Notes: generated by a model not told the origin, from the letters alone. Counted from the stretch's first letter, positions 44,759 through 52,907 are shown. The stretch is DNA of 64,000 bases from Dyella acidisoli (GCF_030160295.1 NZ_BSOB01000003.1:1-64000), one strand, 5' to 3'. Numbers and translations are program-made.

Positions 44759-46144
44759 TTAGCGCAGCGTACTCAACGCCGGACGCTGAGCCAACACAAC
44801 CCAGCCCACTACCGGTTGGCCACTTTCCTTGCGCAAGGTGTCTGAACTGACGCGCACCTGTGCGAAACCGGCTGATGCCAATACGCGCTCCACATAACCC
44901 CGCGTGTGCTGATAGCGGCCACTTGGCGTGAGATCCACCCTATCTTCACCGCCCTCTGCCGCCTCGAGAGTAAAAGCCAGCCAGCCGCCCGGCCGTAATG
45001 CAGCGCACGCTTCGTTGAGCACCTCTTGCAACTCACCGAAATACACCAGGGTGTCGGCGGAAAACAGCACGTCGTAAATCTGCGGATGCGACTGAAGAAA
45101 AGCCGTGAGCTCGGCCACCTCCAGTTCGTCGTAGCCTCCGCGCTGGCGTGCTTTTTCAACCATGCCGCCGGAAAGATCAACGCCCGTCAGGCGTTGCGCA
45201 TAAGGACGCAGCAAAGGAGCGCAAAGCCCAGTACCGCAACCGGCGTCCAGAATATCCAGCGTACCGTCCGCTAGAGTAAGCTCCTTGCCCAAGGCCTCCG
45301 CCAGGACCTGTGGTGCACGATAGTTGAGATTCTTTAGCAGTTGCTCATCGAAACTATCGGCAAACCCATCGAATACCTTGCGCACGTAGTCATCACCCGC
45401 GCGCGACGGAGCTTCCGCACCACCACAGGCAGCAAGCATATGGCGAGGCACGGGATGCTCCGGCTCGCGTATCAACCAGTCGCGGTACACCTGTGCCGCC
45501 TCTTCTTGCCGATGCAGCGCATACAGCGAAACACCTAATCCTTCCAGCGCACGCACATTGCGCGAGTCCAACGCATAAGCCGTGCGAAAACATTCCACGG
45601 ATTGTTCGACATGCTCCACGCTCTGCGCGTTATTGCGCAGGAACGTGCCCATCAGATAATGCCCTTGCGCAAACTTCGGCGCTTGCTGCAGCAACTTCGC
45701 GTATGCCTCGAACGCCTCACCCAGCCGCTCTTGCGCCTCAAGTACTACCGCAAGATTGTTCTGCGCGTTGTAGTGCTTTGGCCCGCACGCCAGCGCCTTC
45801 TTGTAGCAGCGCTCCGCTTCAGCCAGACGCCCGCATTCCTTGTGAATATTGCCAAGGTTGTTGTGTGCATCCGGATGCTTCGGCGTGATTTTCAGCGCAG
45901 CTTCGATCAAGCGCACAGCTTCGTCGCTGCACCCGCGCTGATGGCATAGCACGCCCAGATAGTGCATGGCGTCGGGCTGGGCCGCCCGAAGATCCAGCAC
46001 TTCGCGGTACAGGCGTTCGGCGGTGTCCAAGTCGTCGGCCTGGTGTGACTGCATGGCTTGTTTCAGGACGGCACGATAGTCCGTAGCCACTGCAGCAGCA
46101 GACCGCTGAGCAGACATACGCGCGTGGTCTCTCTTCAAGCCCAT
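44759..46144 (-). CDS. TPR-repeat protein with C-terminal SAM methyltransferase domain
   Basis: A 461-residue cytoplasmic protein. Residues about 25-225 hold five to six TPR units (AERLYREVLDLRAAQPDAM, PDAHNNLGNIHKECGRLAEA, HYNAQNNLAVVLEAQERLG). The C-terminal half is a class I methyltransferase with motif I LDILDAGCGTGLCAPLLR and post-I LTGVDLSGGMVEKAR, then VLFSADTLVYFGEL. The acceptor is unknown. It starts 9 bp after the lipase stop and is in the PAAR-lipase operon. Such TPR-methyltransferases also occur far from T6SS, so it may modify a structural or effector protein here or be a passenger. Confidence 0.85.
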   Translation of the reverse strand: MGLKRDHARMSAQRSAAAVATDYRAVLKQAMQSHQADDLDTAERLYREVLDLRAAQPDAMHYLGVLCHQRGCSDEAVRLIEAALKITPKHPDAHNNLGNIHKECGRLAEAERCYKKALACGPKHYNAQNNLAVVLEAQERLGEAFEAYAKLLQQAPKFAQGHYLMGTFLRNNAQSVEHVEQSVECFRTAYALDSRNVRALEGLGVSLYALHRQEEAAQVYRDWLIREPEHPVPRHMLAACGGAEAPSRAGDDYVRKVFDGFADSFDEQLLKNLNYRAPQVLAEALGKELTLADGTLDILDAGCGTGLCAPLLRPYAQRLTGVDLSGGMVEKARQRGGYDELEVAELTAFLQSHPQIYDVLFSADTLVYFGELQEVLNEACAALRPGGWLAFTLEAAEGGEDRVDLTPSGRYQHTRGYVERVLASAGFAQVRVSSDTLRKESGQPVVGWVVLAQRPALSTLR

Positions 46145-46153
46145 CACCCGCCC

Positions 46154-47320
46154 TTAGGAGAACATATCCAACGCGCGCCTTGCCATCGCCGACAGGAAGC
46201 GGAACAACAAGCCAAGTACGTATTCAATGAATCCCACTGTGATCTCGACCGTTGATACGATAGCGCGCCCCATAAACCGCATCGCCGCCGACATCATGTT
46301 GCGGATGGCCTCCGCCAAGCGAATCGATTGCAATGCGCCGCTGTAAAGCAGGCGTGCAAGGGTGTCGAGCACCGTTGTACCGGCGAACAAACCCACGCCC
46401 AATACATTAGCCGGAGCGCTGCGCACCTGCTTAAGAATCCAATCCAATGCGGACAAAATCAATTGCAGCGCAGTAGCCGAGCGCATGATGAAGGGCCCGC
46501 TATCCTTCGCCGCATCCGCAAGCCATTCACTCGCCTTCTCGAAGCTGCTGTGCTTGGGCAGGATCACTGGCAGAGAAGACCAGGTGCAGCCCGCCACGGA
46601 CTTTTCGTATGCGTCGGGCATCGAATGCGCTTCAATGCTTATCAACTTGCCCGGCCCCTTCAGGCGATAGGCATTGCTGCCATAGGGCACATGAAAATAC
46701 GGAAAGATCGGCACCATCGGCACCGGATCGGTATCGTGATAGCAACGGTAAATATCCTGCTCGCCCAATCGGCCGGTGAGGTATTCGGCATGTCCCTCCA
46801 AACCGGAACGTGGCGCACCGAACGTATACAGCCGTACTTTGCTGCCCATGCCGCTCAAGCTGTCGGCAATCAAGGTGGCCATCGCGCCGCCAAGACTGTG
46901 GCCAACGACGTGCAGCGCAGAAGGATTACGCCCTCGCAACTGTTCCGTGATCTGCGGCAGAACAGATTGCGCAGCACGCCAGAAGCCGGTATGAACAATG
47001 TAACCGCTAGGCCCGATAATGCCGCCCATACGCACGTTGCTCAGCCAGTCGTAGCCACTCTTGGGATACGTACCGCGCACGGTAACCAGGCACTCGCCTT
47101 GGCGAGGCCCTTTCCCCCAAGCCACGTAGCCGAAGCCCGTCTGCTGTTCGATCACACCCATGCCAGTGCTTCCCACCACATGGGCGCCACCGGCAATGTC
47201 GAAAGATTCTCGCGCACTCGGCGCCGCTGCCTCGGCAAACCGCATATTTGAACTCAGGCGCACTTGGTAGGTGCTATCGGCAATCTCGGCCGCCTGTATC
47301 GGAGAAAGTTCCATGGCCAT
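46154..47320 (-). CDS. Class 3 lipase family protein, probable T6SS (phospho)lipase effector
   Basis: A 388-residue alpha/beta hydrolase with the lipase-3 pattern: nucleophile Ser142 in HVVGHSLGGAMATL, Asp198 in HDTDPVPMVP and His232 in EAHSMPDAY. There is no signal peptide. The last 130 residues are amphipathic or hydrophobic helices (VLGVGLFAGTTVLDTLARLL, TVEITVGFIEYVLGLLFRFL) that could insert into membranes. It is encoded after a PAAR gene and a DUF6795-like gene, which suggests delivery by the T6SS and attack on lipids. The exact substrate and Tle class are undecided. Confidence 0.82.
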   Translation of the reverse strand: MAMELSPIQAAEIADSTYQVRLSSNMRFAEAAAPSARESFDIAGGAHVVGSTGMGVIEQQTGFGYVAWGKGPRQGECLVTVRGTYPKSGYDWLSNVRMGGIIGPSGYIVHTGFWRAAQSVLPQITEQLRGRNPSALHVVGHSLGGAMATLIADSLSGMGSKVRLYTFGAPRSGLEGHAEYLTGRLGEQDIYRCYHDTDPVPMVPIFPYFHVPYGSNAYRLKGPGKLISIEAHSMPDAYEKSVAGCTWSSLPVILPKHSSFEKASEWLADAAKDSGPFIMRSATALQLILSALDWILKQVRSAPANVLGVGLFAGTTVLDTLARLLYSGALQSIRLAEAIRNMMSAAMRFMGRAIVSTVEITVGFIEYVLGLLFRFLSAMARRALDMFS

Positions 47321-47354
47321 CGTTATCCCCTGAAAGAATTTAAGGAGCCGTGTC

Positions 47355-47849
47355 TCACACGGCTTTGCAAATGCCGTAATGCTTGCCCTCGTAATCTGGC
47401 TGGCGAGTCAGCTCACAAACCAGATTGAGGGGCTTACCGTCGAGCTCTGTGTTGGCGTTGTAGGAAGTCTTGCCGTGCAGCCAAGCGGTGTACTCAACGC
47501 CTTGATACTTGATCGTAATGGTCTGCTGTATCGTCGGCTGCGCCGGAATCAATCTAAGCAAACCCGCCTTACGCTCAATGGACGGAAACGAGAAAGCCCC
47601 CTTGGCATCGCTTACCGCATGCTGCTGAGGAATTTCATTCTCGTCATCCGACCACACCACTTTTTCGATCAGCTCGGCGCCTTCCACAGGCTTGCCGTCC
47701 TTCAACACCGTGCCATGCACTTCAGAAAAAAGAACCAGACGATCGAACGCACCCATCGCACATCCCTCTGACAAGCCCGACAACGAAAACACCAAAACAA
47801 TAAGCAAAACTTTCCAGGCCGAACGCGACATCACCCGCTGTTTTCGCAT
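47355..47849 (-). CDS. Membrane-anchored or secreted DUF6795-like protein, candidate partner of the lipase
   Basis: A 164-residue protein with a hydrophobic N-terminal segment (about 12-30) ending in SEGCAMG; the lipobox is not canonical. The rest is a carboxypeptidase-regulatory-like beta domain (LFSEVHGTVLKDGKPVEGAELI, DAKGAFSFPSI), the pattern I associate with DUF6795. It lies 13 bp after the PAAR gene and 34 bp before the lipase. Export fits periplasmic immunity against a lipase; a loading role is the alternative. ATG 47849 has AAGGGCG upstream. Confidence 0.7.
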   Translation of the reverse strand: MRKQRVMSRSAWKVLLIVLVFSLSGLSEGCAMGAFDRLVLFSEVHGTVLKDGKPVEGAELIEKVVWSDDENEIPQQHAVSDAKGAFSFPSIERKAGLLRLIPAQPTIQQTITIKYQGVEYTAWLHGKTSYNANTELDGKPLNLVCELTRQPDYEGKHYGICKAV

Positions 47850-47862
47850 CGCAGTTCGCCCT

Positions 47863-48150
47863 TCAACCGATCAACACTTTGAAACATCCCAGCACGATCA
47901 CGCCGCCGTGCACGGTGCTGTCACCCAGGCGCGCGACAGGTCGACCGCCAGCCAGAACCTTCGGCGAACCCATGGCGATCGCATCAGGCGGACCCACGCA
48001 TACCGCTATGTCACCCACGCATGCGACAGGCAGGCCGCCGACCAATACGGTAGGCGCACCAGGTGATGCGATCGGGCCGCCGACGTGGGGCACTGGCCCG
48101 GTGGTCATTGGGCAGGTATGCATGTCGGTGAGGCGGGCTGCGGGTTGCAT
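47863..48150 (-). CDS. PAAR-domain T6SS spike tip protein
   Basis: A 95-residue stand-alone PAAR protein that sharpens the VgrG tip and often binds cargo. It shows the family pattern: AARLTDMHTCPM near the start, VPHVGGPI, GAPTVLVGGLPVACVGD, AIAMGSPKVLAGGRPVARLGD, HGGVIVLGCFKVLIG; the Cys and His residues can bind zinc. It is first in the operon PAAR, DUF6795-like, lipase, TPR-methyltransferase. It is the only PAAR protein in the window. Confidence 0.95.
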   Translation of the reverse strand: MQPAARLTDMHTCPMTTGPVPHVGGPIASPGAPTVLVGGLPVACVGDIAVCVGPPDAIAMGSPKVLAGGRPVARLGDSTVHGGVIVLGCFKVLIG

Positions 48151-48287
48151 GAATATCTCCAGTCATCTGTAAGCTCAAAAAGCTCCAATCCTTTGTTACT
48201 AATAACGACTCATCGTTACCAAACCATTTTTGCATGAAGATGATGACGCCGTTTCGACAGGTCTTAGCCGGCTTTTCCAAGGCTTCC

Positions 48288-48554
48288 TTACCGCCCAACC
48301 AGCAAGTAAACCGAATAAATCAGCGTAGCTAAAAGAGCAGCAGGCAAGGTTATCAACGAAAACCAGCCGCTAACGAACATCGCGTACAGCATCTTCCCTA
48401 CGTCCTTCCCCGCGATCACGCATGGACCAACGCCTGCCTCGCTCAGTTGGCACTTCGTGCAGTTCGCCACAGCACCTGCCAGCATAGCCATCAGCAACGG
48501 GACCAGGCCTAAAAAGCCGATCACCAAATAAACCAGCCATGGCTTGAAGTGCAT
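48288..48554 (-). CDS. Small inner-membrane protein, candidate immunity protein
   Basis: An 88-residue protein with two transmembrane helices (about 6-30 and 55-84) and a short loop containing NCTKCQLSEAGVGPC (three Cys). A GAGG site lies seven bases upstream of the ATG. It is encoded after the NGC-x14-H protein gene on the same strand, 124 bp away, in the position of an immunity gene. No family is recognised. Confidence 0.6.
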   Translation of the reverse strand: MHFKPWLVYLVIGFLGLVPLLMAMLAGAVANCTKCQLSEAGVGPCVIAGKDVGKMLYAMFVSGWFSLITLPAALLATLIYSVYLLVGR

Positions 48555-48678
48555 AGCGTGACCTCAACCCAAAAGACGCAAACAAAAAACATATAATTTC
48601 TGTGCTGTTACATCTACCAGCATCCTGACCACTGCTTCCTTTTAAAACCCGCCTAAAACTCACCGCTCTCAATCACCA

Positions 48679-49311
48679 TCAATCGCCGAATACGCCCAGG
48701 TGAACCGGTGGGCCGTCCTTGATCTGCCAGGAGCTGCGCGCGCCGGTAGACTTATTCATCGTCGTCACCACAGCGGTCTGGTAGACGTTCCAGTACGCGC
48801 CGTCTTTAACGCAAATAATGGTGTGCTCAAAATTCTGGCCGACGATGTCGTGATCGCGGCGGTCGGGGAAGCGGCTGAGCGTGCTCATGGCTTTCGCACC
48901 CGGACCTTCATACATGTCGGCTTCTACCCTGCATTTCGCAGCAGACGCGAGCACCGGCATGTGTTTTCCGTCGGAGTCGTGGTAAAACCGATTGCCGGCA
49001 GCGGTCGGATGCACTTCAAGCGCGCAACCGTTCATCGGGAAAGTCACTACCAGCGTTCCGTTCGGCTGCCCGCTGGGCACATCGCAGTATCGCGCCGCGC
49101 CTGATGCGAAAGGGATGAACCAGTCGGTCCCGCCGCCGTCGGCGACATCGATCAAATAAACGCCATCGTTGGTCGTGCACGTCAGAGTGCAATTGCCGCC
49201 CAGCGCGCTGTTGAGTGGCGCGCCACGGCACATGAATCCCCACGCCGCGCAAGCAGTCGCGGGCTGCGTTCTTAGCAAAGCCAGCACTTGTCCAGCAGGT
49301 TTCATCGGCAT
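48679..49311 (-). CDS. Putative cysteine-type toxin, CNF-like deamidase pattern
   Basis: A 210-residue Cys-rich protein without signal peptide. PMNGCALEV (Cys96) is followed by NRFYHDSDG (His111): a Cys-His spacing of 15, the same as I recall for the catalytic Cys866/His881 of CNF1, within a similar strand-turn-strand setting (NGC, then F-Y-H). This is a motif-level resemblance only. Other cysteine hydrolase folds are possible. An AGGAGG site eight bases upstream of the ATG and its place in the effector island support a real effector gene. Confidence 0.55.
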   Translation of the reverse strand: MPMKPAGQVLALLRTQPATACAAWGFMCRGAPLNSALGGNCTLTCTTNDGVYLIDVADGGGTDWFIPFASGAARYCDVPSGQPNGTLVVTFPMNGCALEVHPTAAGNRFYHDSDGKHMPVLASAAKCRVEADMYEGPGAKAMSTLSRFPDRRDHDIVGQNFEHTIICVKDGAYWNVYQTAVVTTMNKSTGARSSWQIKDGPPVHLGVFGD

Positions 49312-49387
49312 TTTGGCGTCCTCCTAGACATGGATCGAATCGTAGCCACCGAACAATTGCAGTTGTAAAACCAACCCCATTTTCCTG

Positions 49388-49846
49388 CTACCCGATGATG
49401 CTCTTAAGCTTGACGTTCCTTCCTTTTACGCCAGACATCGGTACCGAACCATCTTCGGATATGAAATCACTCTTCTTGCCATTGCACTTTTTGCAGATCC
49501 ACCAAAGGTTGTGTGGATCGTTATAAAGCATTCGTACGTGCCGAATCTTGATGATGCCGCCCTTTGAAATATGCGGCCCGGCGACCGCGGCAATGTACTG
49601 ACGCCATGGCCCCATATGATCCAGCTCGAACGAGTCGCCCTTTTTGCCACAGCTAGGACAGATTGAGCCCCATTTGGGTTTTGCCGGAACCCCCATCTTG
49701 TAAAGAATAGACTTGGACAGCCAGCTGACTTTTTTTCGCTCCAGGGTGTTCAAGTTGACCAGGTTCGAGCGAAATCGTGCACCGTGGGACCTCGCCTTTC
49801 TCACGAGCGTCTTAGAATGTGTTTCACCTTTCTTGTGGGATGGCAT
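49388..49846 (-). CDS. HNH endonuclease, candidate DNase effector
   Basis: A 152-residue basic protein. Zinc knuckles C63-P-S-C66 and C118-K-K-C121 surround the HNH core ELDHMGP (Asp76, His77), NDPHNLWW (Asn109, Asn113) and CNGKKSD. The N-terminus is very Lys/Arg-rich. A perfect GAGGAGG site precedes the ATG. It could be an antibacterial DNase, as stand-alone HNH domains often are in T6SS islands, or a homing-type enzyme. No obvious immunity gene follows within 76 bp. Confidence 0.8.
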   Translation of the reverse strand: MPSHKKGETHSKTLVRKARSHGARFRSNLVNLNTLERKKVSWLSKSILYKMGVPAKPKWGSICPSCGKKGDSFELDHMGPWRQYIAAVAGPHISKGGIIKIRHVRMLYNDPHNLWWICKKCNGKKSDFISEDGSVPMSGVKGRNVKLKSIIG

Positions 49847-50049
49847 ATAAACCTCCTCGCACTGACTGGTTGACGTCCGGACGTATCCAATGCTCCTAAA
49901 AATTCACCCTGCCCCCAATCACCTGCTTTCATTCGTCGAACGGACTTCAGTCACGGAAACTCAAACTGCCATTGCGTCAGCCTCTCTAATCCCGGCGAAC
50001 GCGGAAATGGCTGAAAATCACAAAATACACTCCGACCGTTTTTTCTGAT
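49847..50049. other. Intergenic gap in the effector island, nothing recognised
   Basis: About 200 bases with no gene, repeat or clear hairpin. The composition looks poorer in GC than the T6SS core genes. Confidence 0.3.
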
Positions 50050-50562
50050 TCACTTATGCACTGAATCAGGCCCAGATATCCAAGTTGAAGTCCGCTGCTT
50101 TAGATCGACGATGTACTTCCCACCAGCCTCGTTCTCAATCTCGATTTCGTCCCGCTCAGGCAGAAGTCGCATAGTGCGGAAATAACGGCCTGGCGTACTG
50201 ACACCAGCAGCATCCTGACTAGGGACTTCATAAACTTTAAGCATCCACAGCCGTTCACCGGATTTCGGGTCTATAGCGACCAAATAACCGCCGGACTGAG
50301 TTCCACCATGGCTGTAGCTCTGCATGTCCTGCTCATAGCGGACGCCCTTATGTAGGATCGGAGCCACCACAGGGGCGGATGGACGGCTAGGGCTAGGCAT
50401 ATCGTCGTTCATCGTCGTGGTCTCTTGCGAAGTATTTGCGTATGAATGCGCAACATCCTGTGCCACATGAGCTGTTGCGTCCGAAATGAGCGATGCTGAT
50501 GCGTGGTCTGTGCACGCAAAGGCCACCACTATCGCAATCAGCGCAGCCTTATGTATACGCAT
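50050..50562 (-). CDS. Secreted protein coupled to the metallopeptidase, candidate immunity protein
   Basis: A 170-residue protein with a signal peptide ending near HASA (about residue 23). After a Ser/Pro-rich linker it shows a beta-rich domain (GGYLVAIDPKSGERLWMLKVYEV, then EIEIENEAGGKYIVDL). It starts 1 bp after the stop of the peptidase gene, so the two are translationally coupled. A periplasmic inhibitor fits a peptidase that acts in the periplasm. No known inhibitor family is recognised. Confidence 0.7.
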   Translation of the reverse strand: MRIHKAALIAIVVAFACTDHASASLISDATAHVAQDVAHSYANTSQETTTMNDDMPSPSRPSAPVVAPILHKGVRYEQDMQSYSHGGTQSGGYLVAIDPKSGERLWMLKVYEVPSQDAAGVSTPGRYFRTMRLLPERDEIEIENEAGGKYIVDLKQRTSTWISGPDSVHK

Positions 50563-50563
50563 G

Positions 50564-51679
50564 TCAGATCACCCTCAGTGCCTTGTTACGTTCTGCATCG
50601 GTCAACGCACCGCCACAGTCAGCAGCAAAGAATGCCCAGTTGTCTGCATTGCGCACACAATCTGTTATGGGATACCCAGCGTGCGGGCCAATACCATACC
50701 AGGCATAACGATCCTGGCCATTCTTCACATCCAGCGTGCCACATATCAGATGGGACAATTCATGGACAATGATTCTTGTCCAGTTAGCTTGGCCGTGAAC
50801 CACTCCACCAGGATCGTCTGTAAAGAAATTGCTTTCGATATACACGACATCCATGCCCTCGTGTTTGTTCCGAAATGTAAATGCTTCAGATGCCAGAAAA
50901 CCCGCCTCATCCACGTCCGTAGTTCCTCGAAATGGAACCCAGTCTGTCACCACGAAATGGCCTTTATTGAGCGTGGCAATGATGTCCTTGAAGCCCCTGC
51001 TCAATGTTGCAATATGCGTATCGAGAGCGGCATCGGACAGACCAGATTCGGCGAACCATCTCCGCACCATGTCACGTGCCTTGGTCCGCTCGCCCTGGAC
51101 TGAACTGCCGCTAGCGGAAGCATTGGCTAGCAGTATGCTCACTTTTTGGCACCAGGCAATCGCCTGCTGGGTCGAATTGCCGAGATAACGCCGCTGTTGA
51201 TCGGTGAAGTGTTCATCCTTCGCCGCCAGCAGCCGCTTGACAGCGCCAGCGGTGGACGCGTGCGTTTCAAGGAACCTGCTCGGCCAGTCGGTAAATTCCA
51301 CAGGTAGTGAAAAAACCCATACCCGCCGATTACCCGCTTTATTCTGTAGGTAGATGTGCCTCAGAAATTTCAGGCTGGCAGCGCACTTTTTAGTCTCGGT
51401 GTCGATACTACCCGTATCACCGTCGACCCAGCCTTTCGCTGCCTGCAAAATGCCCTTGTCTTCAGAATGCCTGGTCTGACTTGGACCTTTGGTGATGTTG
51501 CCGCGCAACTCGTTTAATGCCGGCTCCTCGGCTGCCTCGAAACCATTGGCCCCCATTACCTTTTCCAATCGCATGACTAGCGATTGCCAGCTTTTTTCGA
51601 AACTGCCGATCTTAGCGACAGAACTTCGTGCAGCTGTATATTCGGTTATAAATTTTTTGACCAATCGATCATATTCCAT
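50564..51679 (-). CDS. M35-like zinc metallopeptidase, probable T6SS effector
   Basis: A 371-residue protein without signal peptide. The zinc site is HELSH at 306-310 with the aspzincin third ligand in GTLD (Asp317), and the family C-terminal signature RNADNWAFFA (about 343-352). The N-terminal 200 residues are helical, with KRLLAAKDEHFTDQQRRYLG in the middle, and unlike any domain I know. Followed immediately by a secreted putative immunity protein. Known T6SS or polymorphic-toxin metallopeptidases of this clan cut proteins or peptidoglycan peptides; substrate here unknown. Confidence 0.82.
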   Translation of the reverse strand: MEYDRLVKKFITEYTAARSSVAKIGSFEKSWQSLVMRLEKVMGANGFEAAEEPALNELRGNITKGPSQTRHSEDKGILQAAKGWVDGDTGSIDTETKKCAASLKFLRHIYLQNKAGNRRVWVFSLPVEFTDWPSRFLETHASTAGAVKRLLAAKDEHFTDQQRRYLGNSTQQAIAWCQKVSILLANASASGSSVQGERTKARDMVRRWFAESGLSDAALDTHIATLSRGFKDIIATLNKGHFVVTDWVPFRGTTDVDEAGFLASEAFTFRNKHEGMDVVYIESNFFTDDPGGVVHGQANWTRIIVHELSHLICGTLDVKNGQDRYAWYGIGPHAGYPITDCVRNADNWAFFAADCGGALTDAERNKALRVI

Positions 51680-51718
51680 TCCCTAGATTCCTAATGAATC
51701 CGACCCTAGTTCCGGCAG

Positions 51719-52135
51719 TCAATTATGTTCCAAAAGGATATGAGTCTTTTCGGCATGTTGACCTCCAAACCATCGACTTGCTGGTCCCAGACCACCTTGG
51801 CCAGTGCCAAACGCAATTGGAGTAAGAAATTTGTTGCCTTGCTGCACCCGGAAGGTCCACTCCTTCGCTGCAATCGTACCCACGGGCGCATTTGTAACAG
51901 CACTATGCCCCCACACCCTCCATTGAATACCAGCAGAAACCCACTCGTACTTGAACCCCCTCTCTGTGCGAGGCCCGGGCACATAGGAATTCAGGGTCCC
52001 TGCAGGGATTAGCGCTGACAAAATGGCAGGCGTCGCCTGTGTTCCAATTTGATTTTCAAAGTCCTGCGCAGTAGGAATGCCTCCGTTTGATGGATTAATC
52101 ATCGCATCAAGTTGCAACATGGTCATATCTGTCAC
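51719..52135 (-). CDS. Small protein resembling polymorphic toxin domain Ntox30
   Basis: A 138-residue protein without signal peptide. The C-terminal 90 residues (RGFKYEWVSAGIQWRVWGHS, WTFRVQQGNKFL and terminal HAEKTHILLEHN) follow the pattern I remember for toxin type 30: a W-R-x-x-x-H strand pair, a W..RVQ.G motif and a terminal TH-I. The AAGGG site fits the ATG at 52135. It lies 39 bp before the metallopeptidase gene on the same strand. Activity and immunity protein unknown. Confidence 0.5.
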   Translation of the reverse strand: MTDMTMLQLDAMINPSNGGIPTAQDFENQIGTQATPAILSALIPAGTLNSYVPGPRTERGFKYEWVSAGIQWRVWGHSAVTNAPVGTIAAKEWTFRVQQGNKFLTPIAFGTGQGGLGPASRWFGGQHAEKTHILLEHN

Positions 52136-52430
52136 CCTTCTTTGCTAGACAAGCCGTCAATAGATCTCTCAATTCTTGAGCATCAAAGCCTGGACCACGA
52201 GCCGGCATGAATATTTGGCGCGGTGCCTATCGGTCCATTTATCGCTAGCGCGAACCTACGCATCGCGTCTGTCGTGGGAGCACAAGCCAGGAACGGGGTC
52301 AGTTTCGCTTCTCAAATGCCATAGCATCCACTGTTTCGCCCAGCATCTTCGAGAAGAACATTCCGCCCCCATTTATCTTGTTATGGGGTAACTCTGGAAG
52401 ACCATATCCACGGCATTTGCTGTTAATAAC
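52136..52430. other. Gap between toxin genes, holds one copy of a direct repeat
   Basis: No gene is convincing here. At 52291-52316 it carries GAACGGGGTCAG followed by a CT-rich stretch and CTCAAATG, related to the sequence at 52881-52909. Confidence 0.4.
52291..52316. repeat. Imperfect direct repeat flanking the deaminase gene, left copy
   Basis: GAAC-GGGGTCAG-N8-CTCAAA. The copy at 52881-52909 has GAACAAAGGGGTCAG and then CTTTTCAAAAAT in the same orientation. GGGGTCAG boxes of this kind occur beside REP-associated transposases in other genomes. Confidence 0.5.
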
Positions 52431-52907
52431 TCAAACGTTTGCAACATTCGGAATGGCCGGAAAGCCTGCAGGAGCTGCCTGATTAGTACCCGCTGTCTTG
52501 GTGCCTCCGTGGTACCAAATGTAATACGGAAATTGGTGGGCACCCATTACTTGCCCCAATCCGTGATCGGCCGAGTACGATCCATTATTCGCCGTAATTT
52601 TGAACACAACCGAGATGCTCTGGCCAGTGAATTTTCCGTCGCATTCGGAGCAAGGGAAGGCATCCTGCTTAATCAGAAATGGTCCGCCTGCGTTCTTCTG
52701 CCCCAATGCGTTGTAAACGACTATCTCCGAATGTGTTTGCTTACCCTGTTTGGCAACGGACTGACTCGCCTCTGATTTCCATGATCCGTTTTTTACGCGA
52801 AAGCCTTCAGTATTGATCGCCACTGGAATTTCTCCAATTTGTGGATTTTCGCCTGAAAAAAGGTCTCGAGCCCGTTTCCCGAACAAAGGGGTCAGACTCC
52901 TTTTCAA
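52431..52907 (-). CDS. Cytidine-deaminase-fold toxin, 5' end uncertain
   Basis: A 158-codon frame with the zinc signature of the cytidine deaminase superfamily: THSEIVVYNAL (His59, Glu61) and FPCSECDGKF (Cys86, Cys89), 25 residues apart as usual. No signal peptide. In a T6SS island this suggests a base- or nucleotide-deaminating toxin. The frame opens with a TTG inside the repeat at 52881-52909. A GTG at 52823, with GGAG eight bases upstream, would give a compact 130-residue enzyme and may be the true start. Alternatively the gene is the broken-off C-terminal domain of a longer effector. No immunity gene is visible. Confidence 0.7.
   Translation of the reverse strand: MKRSLTPLFGKRARDLFSGENPQIGEIPVAINTEGFRVKNGSWKSEASQSVAKQGKQTHSEIVVYNALGQKNAGGPFLIKQDAFPCSECDGKFTGQSISVVFKITANNGSYSADHGLGQVMGAHQFPYYIWYHGGTKTAGTNQAAPAGFPAIPNVANV

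Noticed and set aside
48011-48298. 95-codon minus-strand frame overlapping the PAAR gene
   Set aside because: Most of it is a shifted frame of the PAAR gene, and the remaining N-terminal part has no recognisable features.
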